Notes under the pieces: model-generated
The model's input: the letters and a program-made list of their open reading frames with translations, nothing else
Told to the model about the DNA's origin: nothing
Databases searched by the model: none
Origin: Pontibacillus sp. HMF3514
GTDB taxonomy: Bacteria > Bacillota > Bacilli > Bacillales > BH030062
DNA: 64,000 nucleotides
NCBI RefSeq assembly: GCF_009858175.1
Contig: NZ_CP047393.1
Location: 2,170,001-2,234,000 of the forward strand
Direction: 5' to 3'
Program-made: the position numbers and the translations under genes
Part shown: in pieces, positions 36,426 to 45,469 of the stretch
How positions within the stretch are numbered: the stretch's first letter is position 1
How the letters are laid out: every line of letters starts with the position of its first letter

Positions 36426-37385
36426 TCACTTCGCTTGATAATAATACACGCCGTCACGCATCTGAATGTTTACACGATGAGTCGACTCAAGATAATCGAG
36501 CTGTCCCATTGTCTCAGACATCGTTAGCCCAAATTGTTTTTCAATATGTCGAGGGAATAATTGTTTACATACCTCGAATGGCGTTTGCGCTTCTGTTAGC
36601 ATGTTATACACTTTTCCCGCTCGTTCCTCCTGTTTAACTAATCGCGTTTGAATCAATTCATGTGGCTTTTCAAAAATTGAACCATGACCAGGATAAACCG
36701 TTCCGATTGGCATATTCAGACACTTCTTTAACGTTTCACGATACGTCACCAAAGGTCTTGGACGCTCTCCACCAGGATTGCGTGGAGGCTCAAGTAAAGG
36801 ATTAGATGAAATATGCTGAAGCAAATGATCGCCAGAAATCATACTTGAGTCTTCCTCACGATAAAAAGATAAATGACTCTCTGCGTGACCAGCAGTTTCT
36901 AGTACTTTCCACTCCGAGTGACCGGGTACCGCATCTCCTTCTTTCAATGCTTTTGTTAAGGACCCTTTTCCCACGTATTTTAATGGGTCTTGTAAATGTT
37001 TAAAGAAAGCCTCGTACTCTTCACTTACTCCAAAAGCTTTATATAAATCATAAAAGAAGGATTTAAAACGTTTAAAAAATTCTTCATCACGTGTTAACCA
37101 ACGTTCATTATCCTGATGTCCGTAAATAGCTTGCACACGTTCAAAGCGATCGACTAATCCGATATGATCGGGATGATGGTGTGTTAAAACAATTTGTTCT
37201 ATATCATTTGGATGATACCCGAGTTCATTTAGCTCATATTTCATTGCTTCCCAGGCTTCATCTGTTCTAACTCCTGCGTCAATTAAAGTGAGACTCTCAC
37301 CTTTTATTAGATATGTATGTACATCACCCACAGCGAATGGTGTAGGAATTGAGACTTGGTAAATCGTGTCTGTTAACTGTTTCAT
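36426..37385 (-). CDS. yqjP: MBL-fold metallo-hydrolase (YqjP-like)
   Basis: Metallo-beta-lactamase-superfamily hydrolase. The 319-residue protein has the zinc motif LTHHHPDHIGL (about residues 66-76), GHAESHLS and ISGDHLLQ, and a C-terminal helical extension of about 100 residues. Substrate unknown. GGAGG supports ATG 37383-37385. First gene of yqjP-yqjQ. Confidence 0.88.
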   Translation of the reverse strand: MKQLTDTIYQVSIPTPFAVGDVHTYLIKGESLTLIDAGVRTDEAWEAMKYELNELGYHPNDIEQIVLTHHHPDHIGLVDRFERVQAIYGHQDNERWLTRDEEFFKRFKSFFYDLYKAFGVSEEYEAFFKHLQDPLKYVGKGSLTKALKEGDAVPGHSEWKVLETAGHAESHLSFYREEDSSMISGDHLLQHISSNPLLEPPRNPGGERPRPLVTYRETLKKCLNMPIGTVYPGHGSIFEKPHELIQTRLVKQEERAGKVYNMLTEAQTPFEVCKQLFPRHIEKQFGLTMSETMGQLDYLESTHRVNIQMRDGVYYYQAK

Positions 37386-37404
37386 ATACGTTCCTCCAGT
37401 AAAA

Positions 37405-37418
37405 TGAATGATCATTCA
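37405..37418. promoter_or_regulatory. Palindrome TGAATGATCATTCA upstream of yqjP
   Basis: Perfect 14-bp palindrome 20 bp before the yqjP ATG. Its half-sites TGAATGA/TCATTCA equal those of the Bacillus FadR box (TGAATGA-N4-TCATTCA), but the four-base spacer is missing. A TetR-family operator is possible. Confidence 0.4.
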
Positions 37419-37520
37419 GTATCTATTGTACCTTCATTTATGCTGTCTGTCATCTTCCTAGTCTACTTTAACACTTCACCCATAACGGCGTTGGATTTTA
37501 ATGAAACTTTCTTAAAATAA

Positions 37521-37555
37521 AAAATCCAGCTCCTCTTTAAGGGGCTGGATTTTTT
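37521..37555 (-). terminator. Terminator of the RocB-like gene, overlapping its stop
   Basis: Stem AAATCCAGC against GCTGGATTT with extra pairing; six T on the minus strand. The gene's TAA lies in the loop. Confidence 0.8.
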
Positions 37556-39165
37556 AATAGATAATGGATGGTATTGGTCAAGATATCTGGTAAATACTCG
37601 AAGCTATAAGATAGTTCAAGTCGTTCTGTCCACTGATGAGGATCTTTGCCACGTGGACCCACATTCAAAATTGGCATTTGCAAGGTTTGTAACATACTTT
37701 CCGATAAATCATACCCTTTTCCCTTTAACGGCATGTTATCAAGCATGGTACCAATGGGAGCCTGACTTGTAGAAGGTCCTATAAAGCTTAAATCAGATAA
37801 TCCCGGGAAGAACTCGATTTCCTCTAAGTCTAAATAATAATGTTTCCTTGTGTAATCTTTTACATAGGCTAGCGTATTCTGAATATAAGGATCCTGCTTT
37901 GATGATACAGACGGATAAAATGGCGGACTGTAAAACAACACAATCATCGGAGCTAGGTCTTTACATAATGCTGCTAGCTCATGCACTAGAAGTGTAGAAA
38001 ACTCACGATCCCCTTTTTCACGTTGGCTAATCAAGAGGTTTTGAATACGCTCTACCTCATGACTTCCATAACGGGAGACAGCTTCCTCATATAGCTCTTC
38101 ATACATCATAACGCTTACGTCCATTTCAGGGAATTCAAGACCTGGCTTTTCTTGGTGAAACGCATCTGCCTTATTCTTATAATGACCTGTAATTCGTTTA
38201 CTTGCACGATGGGCAGCATGCAAAAGTTTTTCATTTATTTCTCGCGTTGATTGCTTTAAATACAATACGTTATACATAGCCACGGCTGCCTGAGGAGTTT
38301 GAACGGAATATTCCTCCTTTAAATCACGCTGCATTAAACTCACAGGTGGAGGTGTTGTTTCATTTCCAACTGTTTCTATGAAGGACTCATTCAACTCTAG
38401 CTCTTGAGCGATATAGCTTACCATTAAATTCGCATTTAATCCTGCGAAAGGCTCTCCAACATGTGTCTCTTTTCCATAACAAAAGAATCCCGGCAAAAGC
38501 TTTCCAATTGAACCACTGTACACATAATTGTGCGGGTCTCCAGGATATTGGCTAAACATCGGCTCACCGTTTAAGCAGGCTCGATAATTAAGTTGTTCTG
38601 CTTCACGAAGTTCAGTTAGGGCTGGCAAAGCTTGTAACATCCCTAAAGAGTTGACCTCTTCATCCGGAACAGTTAACAATAAGATGTTCCCATCAAACTC
38701 TCCGTCCATCGCTTTTTCTAACATCGACAAATGAACCGTTAACCCCGCTTTCATATCCATAATGCCGCGTCCAAATAACCATTCACCTGTTTGAATGTCT
38801 TCTTGAACTGGAGCAGGCAATTCATCAAAATATCTATGGTAATCTTGCGTTAAAGCTTTTGGATGAAAGGCTAGGTTTTTCTTAGACCCAAAATCATCAA
38901 CTCCAACTACGTCAAAATGGCTTAAAAGCACAACGGTATCAGATGAGTTCCCTTGCTTTACAAGAGCAGTTAAAAGTCTGCGACCATCATCTAATGGATG
39001 CAACTTTATATGTTCTGGGTTTTGTTGAAAATAATGGCGCTCAGATAACTGATGAAAAAGATACTCTACTAATGCTATTTCTGCTGGGCTCCCAGTAATA
39101 CTTGGGTATTCGACTAACGAACACAAAAGATCAACAAGCGAATCCTTCGTTTGCCATCGCTTCAT
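37537..39165 (-). CDS. M20-family hydrolase, RocB/YqjN-like
   Basis: Zinc amidohydrolase of the M20 peptidase family, similar to the arginine-utilisation protein RocB. The 542-residue protein has LLSHFDVVGVDDFG (metal His and Asp), DMKAGLTVHL, and PDEEVNSLGM (catalytic Glu pair), and a long C-terminal part typical of the RocB group. GAGGTG supports ATG 39163-39165. In B. subtilis yqjN lies in this area; substrate unproven. Confidence 0.85.
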   Translation of the reverse strand: MKRWQTKDSLVDLLCSLVEYPSITGSPAEIALVEYLFHQLSERHYFQQNPEHIKLHPLDDGRRLLTALVKQGNSSDTVVLLSHFDVVGVDDFGSKKNLAFHPKALTQDYHRYFDELPAPVQEDIQTGEWLFGRGIMDMKAGLTVHLSMLEKAMDGEFDGNILLLTVPDEEVNSLGMLQALPALTELREAEQLNYRACLNGEPMFSQYPGDPHNYVYSGSIGKLLPGFFCYGKETHVGEPFAGLNANLMVSYIAQELELNESFIETVGNETTPPPVSLMQRDLKEEYSVQTPQAAVAMYNVLYLKQSTREINEKLLHAAHRASKRITGHYKNKADAFHQEKPGLEFPEMDVSVMMYEELYEEAVSRYGSHEVERIQNLLISQREKGDREFSTLLVHELAALCKDLAPMIVLFYSPPFYPSVSSKQDPYIQNTLAYVKDYTRKHYYLDLEEIEFFPGLSDLSFIGPSTSQAPIGTMLDNMPLKGKGYDLSESMLQTLQMPILNVGPRGKDPHQWTERLELSYSFEYLPDILTNTIHYLLKNPAP

Positions 39166-39374
39166 CGTTAACCACCTCATTTCTGTCTCCATACACTTTA
39201 TGAATGTAATCAATTTTTGAGTCACAAATTTCTGATTTCTTACACCTTATCATACCCTCTTTTATTATGCTTTGGTTATGCATAAATTTTTTAGAGTGAG
39301 ATCTCATTGACTTTTCATGGTAAATAGCACAAAATCATAACGTATAGAGATATGTTTAGGAGGTGTTCCTTTTA

Positions 39375-40124
39375 ATGAACACAGCTATCTATGCTCACCG
39401 TGGCGCAAGTCGTATTGCACCTGAAAATACGATGCCAGCATTTAAGCTCGCCAAAAAAATAGGTGCTGATGGTATTGAAACAGATGTTCAACTAACAAAA
39501 GATCAAATTCCTGTACTTATCCATGATGAATCCTTAAATCGCACAACAAATGGAACAGGTTTTATTTATCAATATACATATGAAGAATTAAAAAAACTAG
39601 ACGCTGGCTCTTGGTTTGCAACGAAATACAAAGGAACCCAGATCGTTTCACTAGAAGAGTTCCTTAAATGGATTAAAGACACCAAATTAAACCTAAACTT
39701 GGAGTTGAAAAATAACATAGTCGATTATTCAGATATTGAATATATCGTTCAAGAACAACTCCAACATTTTAATATGGGAACCAGAACAGTTATTTCAAGT
39801 TTTAACCCAAACAGCATAAGAAGATATAATGACTTTTTCCCAGAATCCGATACTGCACTACTGTTATCAAAACGCGTGAAGGACCCATTGGCACGTGTTC
39901 GTGAAGTAGGTGCGAATGGATTGCATACCAAATACTCGGTGTTAACTCGTCGTTTAGTGAAAGATTGTCACAAAAACGATTTACCATTACGTATTTATAC
40001 GGTAAACCGCCCTTTAAGATTAATGCGTTGTTATAAGTTAAACTGTAATGGAATATTTACAGATGTTCCGCATTCTGCTATTGAATATCAAGAACTCTAC
40101 AAACATAAATATAAACAGACTTAA
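39375..40124 (+). CDS. Glycerophosphodiester phosphodiesterase
   Basis: Hydrolyses glycerophosphodiesters to glycerol-3-phosphate and an alcohol. The 249-residue TIM barrel has AHRGASRIAPENT (catalytic His-Arg and Glu), ETDVQLTKD and VLIHDESLNRTT. No signal peptide, so cytoplasmic. AGGAGGTG lies nine bases before ATG 39375; a GTG four codons earlier overlaps that site. Monocistronic, with a terminator. Confidence 0.9.
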   Translation: MNTAIYAHRGASRIAPENTMPAFKLAKKIGADGIETDVQLTKDQIPVLIHDESLNRTTNGTGFIYQYTYEELKKLDAGSWFATKYKGTQIVSLEEFLKWIKDTKLNLNLELKNNIVDYSDIEYIVQEQLQHFNMGTRTVISSFNPNSIRRYNDFFPESDTALLLSKRVKDPLARVREVGANGLHTKYSVLTRRLVKDCHKNDLPLRIYTVNRPLRLMRCYKLNCNGIFTDVPHSAIEYQELYKHKYKQT

Positions 40125-40162
40125 AAATCCGGACCATTTCATTAAATGTTCCGGATTTTTTC
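40124..40162 (+). terminator. Terminator of the GDPD gene
   Basis: Stem AAATCCGGA..ATTT against AAAT..TCCGGATTT, then TTTT. Confidence 0.8.
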
Positions 40163-40330
40163 ATTTTCTTCCTTGAAACCCCTTACGAAAACCCTTACAT
40201 TATGTTATAATATTTATCTTTTGCAAATTTGAACAATCAGTCATAAAATATGATCTGTGATACAAGCTAAATAAGAAAAACACGGATCACGTACTCAAAA
40301 CCTCACAGATTTTGCAAAAGGAGTATTACC

Positions 40331-41773
40331 ATGACAATTACAACGCATCAAGCTTTCAAAACACTAATTCATGGAGAATGGAATGAGAGTCAATCTAAGG
40401 CTAAGATTGAAATACATTCTCCTCATAAAAATGAACTAATCGGAAGTGTTCCTTCTTTATCTCAAGAAGAACTTAACGATTCCATAGAAAAAACAGTAGC
40501 AGCTCAGGATCAATGGGCTCAAACATCTCTTCAAGAGCGTGCGGACATCTTAAATAAGTGGGCAGACATTCTAGAAGAACGCCAGGAAGATATCGGCGAA
40601 ACAATCATGCAGGAAGTTGCTAAAAAGAAGAGCTCAGCAGTATCAGAAGTTAGTCGAACTGCAGATTACATTCGCCACACAGTTGAAGATGCTTTACGTA
40701 TTCACGGAGAAGTTATGCGCGGAGATTCATTCAAAGGAGGATCCCCTAACAAAATAGGAATGGTGGAAAAAGAGCCGCTTGGAACCATTTTAGCAATTGG
40801 ACCATTCAACTACCCTGTAAACCTTTCTGCTTCAAAAGTAGCACCAGCTCTAATGATGGGGAACTCAGTCATCTTCAAACCAGCAACTCAAGGCGCAATC
40901 AGTGGCATTAAAATGATTGAAGCTCTTATTGATGCAGGATTACCTAAAAGCTTAGTTACACTAGCAACAGGCCGTGGTTCAGTAATTGGCGATTATTTAG
41001 TCCAACATCCTAATGTAGATATGATTACGTTCACAGGTGGAACTGGCACAGGTCGTCACATCGCACAATTATCAACAATGGTTCCTCTTGTATTAGAACT
41101 AGGTGGAAAAGACCCAGCAATCGTCTTAAACGATGCTGATCTTGATAAAGCAGCTGAGGAAATTGTAGCAGGTGCCTACAGCTACAGCGGGCAGCGCTGT
41201 ACAGCAATCAAGCGTGTACTAGTCCAAGATGAAGTAGCAGACCTACTTGTTGAACGGATCACGAACAAAGTCAAAAGCTTAAAAGTTGGAATGCCAGAAG
41301 ATAACGCTGTAATCACACCACTTATCAATACAAAATCGGCTGATTTCGTACAAAGTCTAATTGATGACGCGAAGAATCAAGGCGCTTCCGTACTTGTTGG
41401 AGATAAGCGTGAAGACAACTTAATTTATCCGACATTGCTAGACCACGTAACAAGCGATATGAAAGTTGCATGGGAAGAGCCATTCGGTCCAGTTCTTCCA
41501 ATCATTCGTATTTCAAATGAAAACGAAGCAATTGAACTTTCCAACCAATCTGATTACGGATTACAAGCTAGCATCTTCACAAAAGACACAGAAAATGCAA
41601 TGAAGATTGCAGACAAACTAAAAGTCGGCTCTGTTCAAATTAACGCAAAAACCGAACGCGGCCCAGACCATTTTCCATTCTTAGGAGTCAAAGGATCAGG
41701 CCTTGGCGTTCAAGGTATCCGCAACAGCTTGCTTTCTGTTGTTCGTGATAAAGTTAAGATTTTGAATATGTAA
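40331..41773 (+). CDS. gapN: NADP-dependent glyceraldehyde-3-phosphate dehydrogenase (GapN-type)
   Basis: Aldehyde-dehydrogenase-family enzyme oxidising glyceraldehyde-3-phosphate directly to 3-phosphoglycerate with NADP, giving NADPH without ATP. The 480-residue protein has IGPFNYPVNL, the general base in LELGGKDPAIVL and the nucleophile in YSGQRCTAIKRVL; SGQRCTAIKR is characteristic of GapN. AAAAGGAG precedes the ATG. Single gene behind a 200-bp leader region. Confidence 0.9.
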   Translation: MTITTHQAFKTLIHGEWNESQSKAKIEIHSPHKNELIGSVPSLSQEELNDSIEKTVAAQDQWAQTSLQERADILNKWADILEERQEDIGETIMQEVAKKKSSAVSEVSRTADYIRHTVEDALRIHGEVMRGDSFKGGSPNKIGMVEKEPLGTILAIGPFNYPVNLSASKVAPALMMGNSVIFKPATQGAISGIKMIEALIDAGLPKSLVTLATGRGSVIGDYLVQHPNVDMITFTGGTGTGRHIAQLSTMVPLVLELGGKDPAIVLNDADLDKAAEEIVAGAYSYSGQRCTAIKRVLVQDEVADLLVERITNKVKSLKVGMPEDNAVITPLINTKSADFVQSLIDDAKNQGASVLVGDKREDNLIYPTLLDHVTSDMKVAWEEPFGPVLPIIRISNENEAIELSNQSDYGLQASIFTKDTENAMKIADKLKVGSVQINAKTERGPDHFPFLGVKGSGLGVQGIRNSLLSVVRDKVKILNM

Positions 41774-41783
41774 TATAACAAAA

Positions 41784-41822
41784 GAGCATGTAACCTCTCG
41801 GAAGAGGTTACATGCTTTTTAT
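41784..41822 (+). terminator. Terminator of gapN
   Basis: Stem GCATGTAACCTCT with its complement, four-base loop, TTTTT. Confidence 0.9.
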
Positions 41823-41968
41823 GTACGAATTAATAATGAGTTGGTCAAAAAAGTGACGCTGAAAAGGTTAATTCCTAAATAAATGATTTACATATGTTAT
41901 GTTACAAACCCACGAACTGTTACTAACGCTACATCCTTCACTCGACCACCTCCTTGAATTATTCAACA

Positions 41969-42388
41969 TCACGTTCTGTTAGGAAGCTTCATTCGAAGCA
42001 GTTCATCAATCAACCAAAAAAGAAAAAATATACCCATTTCCAGAAAAACAAGGGTGAACCCAACATCCCACATACCATGCCTATTTAAAAAGATACCTGG
42101 ATAACTGAGTATTCCATAAACAAGAACGAATAAGCCACCAGCAAAAACATGTACAAAACCAGAAAGCAAATAGCGTAATTTTCCAGTTATAGTATATTTT
42201 TTAGAAACCCACTCAGAAAGAACAGAGACAGGTAACCCATAAAATAATATTGCGGGAATTGTATATAGACTAAAAGTAAATAAAACAGCATAATAACCCA
42301 TTCCTCCACGTGGTGTGAAGAAGAAGAACAAAGCTATTGATAAAAATAAAAATAAGATAGCAGTAGAACAAAATTTACGTATAATCAT
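41969..42388 (-). CDS. Hypothetical membrane protein, 139 residues
   Basis: Unrecognised. Four hydrophobic stretches (about residues 8-28, 33-58, 73-98, 108-130), with short loops, indicate a four-pass membrane protein. GAGGTGG lies before the ATG. Stands alone between gapN and the carboxypeptidase gene. Confidence 0.6.
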   Translation of the reverse strand: MIIRKFCSTAILFLFLSIALFFFFTPRGGMGYYAVLFTFSLYTIPAILFYGLPVSVLSEWVSKKYTITGKLRYLLSGFVHVFAGGLFVLVYGILSYPGIFLNRHGMWDVGFTLVFLEMGIFFLFWLIDELLRMKLPNRT

Positions 42389-42478
42389 TAAACCACCTCA
42401 AGTTTCATCATAAACAAGAACTCTAATACTGACCCTACTTTTTTCTTGATCATTACAAAAAATTCCTTCATAAATCAA

Positions 42479-42515
42479 AAAAAGCCACAGTTTAAACCGA
42501 AACTGTGACTTTTTA
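42479..42515 (-). terminator. Terminator of the M14 carboxypeptidase gene
   Basis: Stem AAAG-CACAGTTT against AAACTGTG-CTTT, five-base loop, T-rich tail on the minus strand. Confidence 0.75.
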
Positions 42516-42523
42516 AAGAATAC

Positions 42524-44041
42524 TTATTGAGTTGTAAACTGCATTTGTACTGGTTTTTTCATTACCTTTCCATCAAGAGCTTGAACCCCTTTTACATAGA
42601 TAGTATAAGACTTACCAGATTCATAGTTTCCTTCTGGAGGCTTAATCTCCACACGATTTCCGTTAATCACAAGATCCTGTGATGCAACTTTTTGGTTTTG
42701 GTCATTTAAAATGTAAATATTATCTTGATTAATAGAATTCTTATGGACATCCGTTGCAAATGTTACTGTCCAAGCGTGATCAGTCTTTATACCTTGCTTA
42801 GATTTTATGCTCGTAAAGTACTGTAGATCATGAAAGATGTCTTTTAAACTAGTGTCTTTAACAGAACAAGAATTGCCGCACTTCTGATACCAACTATATA
42901 ATTTTACTGTTTGTTCTATCGATAACCCTAGCTTTTCTTGTGCATTTTGCGCTTGTTTGTATAGGGTTTCAGTTGAATTTGGCAGCAGCGCACCTTTCAC
43001 AGAACCATCTACAAATAACGACTCTTCGCGATCCTTCGTTTTTGTATTGCTACTACTAACATTGCTCGCCTCTGAAGCCATGGCTAACCCAGCATGCTTG
43101 TTACGTCTCCAAATCTCTGAGAACTGGTCTGGCTTCACTTCGGTTTCACCGACGTAATAGCCTAGCTCAGGGGTGATACCAGGCTTGTCAAAAACACCAT
43201 TGATCCAATCGGTATAACCCGCTCCTGAGTTTGTGTGAACCATTTGATACCCTGCCAAGGTTTCATACTTTTTAGCAATAGCACGGTCACGCTCAAGGTC
43301 AGCAGGATCTACACCAAAGTTCCAGTAAAGAACTCTGCCAGCTGTATGATAAGCAAGTGATAAATCAGGGTTAATAATATGTGTTATGTCTCGCATCACC
43401 TTAGCCTCTTCTGCTTGAAATGGCTTTGTTCCTTTATAATTTCTCCAATTTGGATCAGGATGAGCATTTCGAACGTTCTCCCACCCCACAGGATACTGGC
43501 GATTTAAGTCAATTCCTTGAGCATTCGCCTTCCATCGCTTAAAGTTTGTACTTCCTTCATTCATTTGAATCAAATTATCGTGCACACTACTTGGAAAAGC
43601 ATCCAAACCAACCTGCTGAAGTGTAACACCATCTGGATTCACCATTGGTACGAACCAGATCGTTGTTTTATGTAATAAGTCTTTTACATTATAGCCCCCA
43701 AGACTACTGTCCGTATTATAAGCACTTGCGTATGTATCAATCATTTTCAAATTGAGGGTTGTGGTAATCCATTCACGAGCATGATGAGAGCCATTATAAA
43801 AAGCATTGGCTTTACCAAATCCTAACTTCACTAAATATAACTCCCTATTATAAGGTGTCTTACCTATGGAGTACACTTCTACAAGATCCCCATAATGATC
43901 ATCCAATTCCACCAAATCTTCTTTCATTTTGGCATATGTATAAGTTTGATAGGGTTGGATATTTTGCTTTGCCAGTATTTCCTGTACTGGCGTAAGAAAC
44001 ATGAGTGTAAAAACGGTGATAATTATCGATATTTTTTTCAT
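42524..44041 (-). CDS. Secreted M14 zinc carboxypeptidase
   Basis: Extracellular metallocarboxypeptidase, gamma-D-glutamyl-type or carboxypeptidase A-like. The 505-residue precursor has a signal peptide (about 1-24, cleavage after EILA), then the catalytic domain with zinc ligands in NGSHHAREW and LAYHTAGR and the catalytic glutamate in GITPELGYYVGE. A C-terminal Ig-like beta-domain (about residues 415-505), of the type with a bacterial Ig/SbsA fold, may bind the wall. GGAGG supports ATG 44039-44041. Substrate is unknown. Confidence 0.88.
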   Translation of the reverse strand: MKKISIIITVFTLMFLTPVQEILAKQNIQPYQTYTYAKMKEDLVELDDHYGDLVEVYSIGKTPYNRELYLVKLGFGKANAFYNGSHHAREWITTTLNLKMIDTYASAYNTDSSLGGYNVKDLLHKTTIWFVPMVNPDGVTLQQVGLDAFPSSVHDNLIQMNEGSTNFKRWKANAQGIDLNRQYPVGWENVRNAHPDPNWRNYKGTKPFQAEEAKVMRDITHIINPDLSLAYHTAGRVLYWNFGVDPADLERDRAIAKKYETLAGYQMVHTNSGAGYTDWINGVFDKPGITPELGYYVGETEVKPDQFSEIWRRNKHAGLAMASEASNVSSSNTKTKDREESLFVDGSVKGALLPNSTETLYKQAQNAQEKLGLSIEQTVKLYSWYQKCGNSCSVKDTSLKDIFHDLQYFTSIKSKQGIKTDHAWTVTFATDVHKNSINQDNIYILNDQNQKVASQDLVINGNRVEIKPPEGNYESGKSYTIYVKGVQALDGKVMKKPVQMQFTTQ

Positions 44042-44271
44042 ATAGACCTCCAAGCTCTTCTCTTATATCCGTTTCAAAAAAAGCTTAATCCAAATGTGAA
44101 ACGAATGGTTGTTTTAAATCTATCAAAGGTCCTAGTTTTAAAACAGAATCGAAAGTACTTACTTCTTTCAAAGATTTATAGATTTTAAAATCCATGCTCA
44201 AGATAGACGACCTATAATTTTTGTGATATTAGGGAAATTTTAGTGATATAACCATTGTTCAAAATTAACCC

Positions 44272-44469
44272 TCAATAAATATCCCTATCCTTTTGACGTT
44301 CTTTTTCGATTAATTTTTTCACATTTTCTTTCGGTGTCCAACAATTAAACTTCCATGTGGGATCTGTCTCATATCCTAATCTGGAACAAAACCGTTTCAC
44401 CCCTTCTTCAGTGCGTTCTACTTTAAAATGGATACACGTTGCACAGCAGTGATAATCCTTCAATTTCAA
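44272..44469 (-). CDS. Small cysteine-rich protein, 65 residues
   Basis: Unrecognised. Five cysteines (C8, C9, C12 in HCCATCIHF, then C28 and C43) with His suggest a zinc-binding fold; the C-terminus is charged and helical. GTGAGGG lies before the ATG. Stands alone between the carboxypeptidase and the Tyr/Gly-rich gene. Confidence 0.6.
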   Translation of the reverse strand: MKLKDYHCCATCIHFKVERTEEGVKRFCSRLGYETDPTWKFNCWTPKENVKKLIEKERQKDRDIY

Positions 44470-44598
44470 CCCTCACTTTCAAACTTCTCCTCCTCTAATC
44501 TCTTCCAATGGTAACCTTTTCCTGAAATATTGTCAGTACATTTTGCAAAGGCACAAGCCTATTTTTCTGTGATAAATACTCATTAATGGGCTAACGTG

Positions 44599-44607
44599 CA
44601 TAGAATA
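44599..44607 (+). promoter_or_regulatory. Sigma-K-like -10 element
   Basis: CATAGAATA fits the sigma-K -10 CATANNNTA, 32 bp upstream of the Tyr/Gly-rich coat-like gene. No AC at the normal -35 distance was found, so this is tentative. Confidence 0.3.
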
Positions 44608-44639
44608 AACTGTAATGAATGGAATTAGGAGGAGATTAA

Positions 44640-44924
44640 ATGCATTATTTTAATCAAACGTCTTATGAACCAGTAAGAACGGAATTAGATGAACATATTG
44701 AGCACAATGAGGAGGATAGTCGTATCTTTTACGGAGGATTTGGTCGACGTCCATTTTATGGAGGTTTTGGCGGGCCATTTTTTGGTGGTGTTTTAGGTGG
44801 TCTTTTAGGAAGCGCATTATACGCACCATTCTATCGACCTTATTACCCGTATTATTATCCGTATTATTATCCGTATTACAGACCTTATTACGGCCCTTAT
44901 TATCCATATAGTTACTGGTATTAA
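44640..44924 (+). CDS. Tyr/Gly/Pro-rich low-complexity protein, probable spore coat protein
   Basis: A 94-residue protein with a polar N-terminus (1-28), a Gly/Phe-rich middle (YGGFGRRPFYGGFGGPFFGG) and a C-terminal third of PYYYPYY repeats. Over 20 tyrosines are present. This composition is typical of insoluble Bacillus coat proteins, whose tyrosines can be cross-linked. AGGAGGAG precedes the ATG and a strong terminator follows. The coat role is inference from composition and the upstream -10 element. Confidence 0.7.
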   Translation: MHYFNQTSYEPVRTELDEHIEHNEEDSRIFYGGFGRRPFYGGFGGPFFGGVLGGLLGSALYAPFYRPYYPYYYPYYYPYYRPYYGPYYPYSYWY

Positions 44925-44926
44925 TA

Positions 44927-44965
44927 AGAGTGTAGCGTCCTTTTAGGACGCTACACTCTTCTCGT
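44927..44965. terminator. Bidirectional terminator, coat-like gene and DUF456 gene
   Basis: Perfect 14-bp stem AGAGTGTAGCGTCC with its complement, five-base loop, between convergent genes. Confidence 0.8.
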
Positions 44966-44968
44966 TTC

Positions 44969-45454
44969 TTACCACACAAAAGAACTAAGCAAAAACCAGA
45001 TGATTATAAAGGTTTGAATGAACAACTTAGCAACTGTTCCACCAAGAAAACCGATCAATGCCCCAAGAGAGGACTTAAAAGCTTCTTCCATCTCACGCTT
45101 TTGGACAAGCTCTGTAATAAGGACAAGTATAAAAGGGACAACAATGACACCAAAAGGCGGAAACACAAAGGAGCCTGCAATAACACCTACACCAGCCATT
45201 CGCTCTCCCCATTTTGAACCACCATAGTGTTTTACTGCCTTACTGTTAATAATAATATCTGAAATAATCAATATAAACGTGAGTACAGCCATAGTTAACC
45301 AAAACCAAAGCGATAATTCATCTGAATTAATTCCAAACTGATATGTCAGCAACCCTATCCATAAAAATAACGGACTTGGTAATACTGGGTATATAAGACC
45401 TATGTAACTAACAATAAAACTTGCTATTACAATTATCCATAATACAATATCCAT
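44969..45454 (-). CDS. DUF456 membrane protein
   Basis: Function unknown. The 161-residue hydrophobic protein has about four membrane segments and the glycine-rich DUF456 patterns (VGVIAGSFVFPPFGVIVVPF near the middle). AAAGGAG lies before the ATG. It is 15 bp downstream of pabBC and likely read from the same transcript. Confidence 0.8.
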   Translation of the reverse strand: MDIVLWIIVIASFIVSYIGLIYPVLPSPLFLWIGLLTYQFGINSDELSLWFWLTMAVLTFILIISDIIINSKAVKHYGGSKWGERMAGVGVIAGSFVFPPFGVIVVPFILVLITELVQKREMEEAFKSSLGALIGFLGGTVAKLFIQTFIIIWFLLSSFVW

Positions 45455-45469
45455 ACCTTATTTCTCCTT

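Noticed and set aside
40163-40330. Riboswitch or leader upstream of gapN
   Set aside because: No convincing conserved aptamer or terminator/antiterminator pair could be drawn; only A/T-rich sequence.
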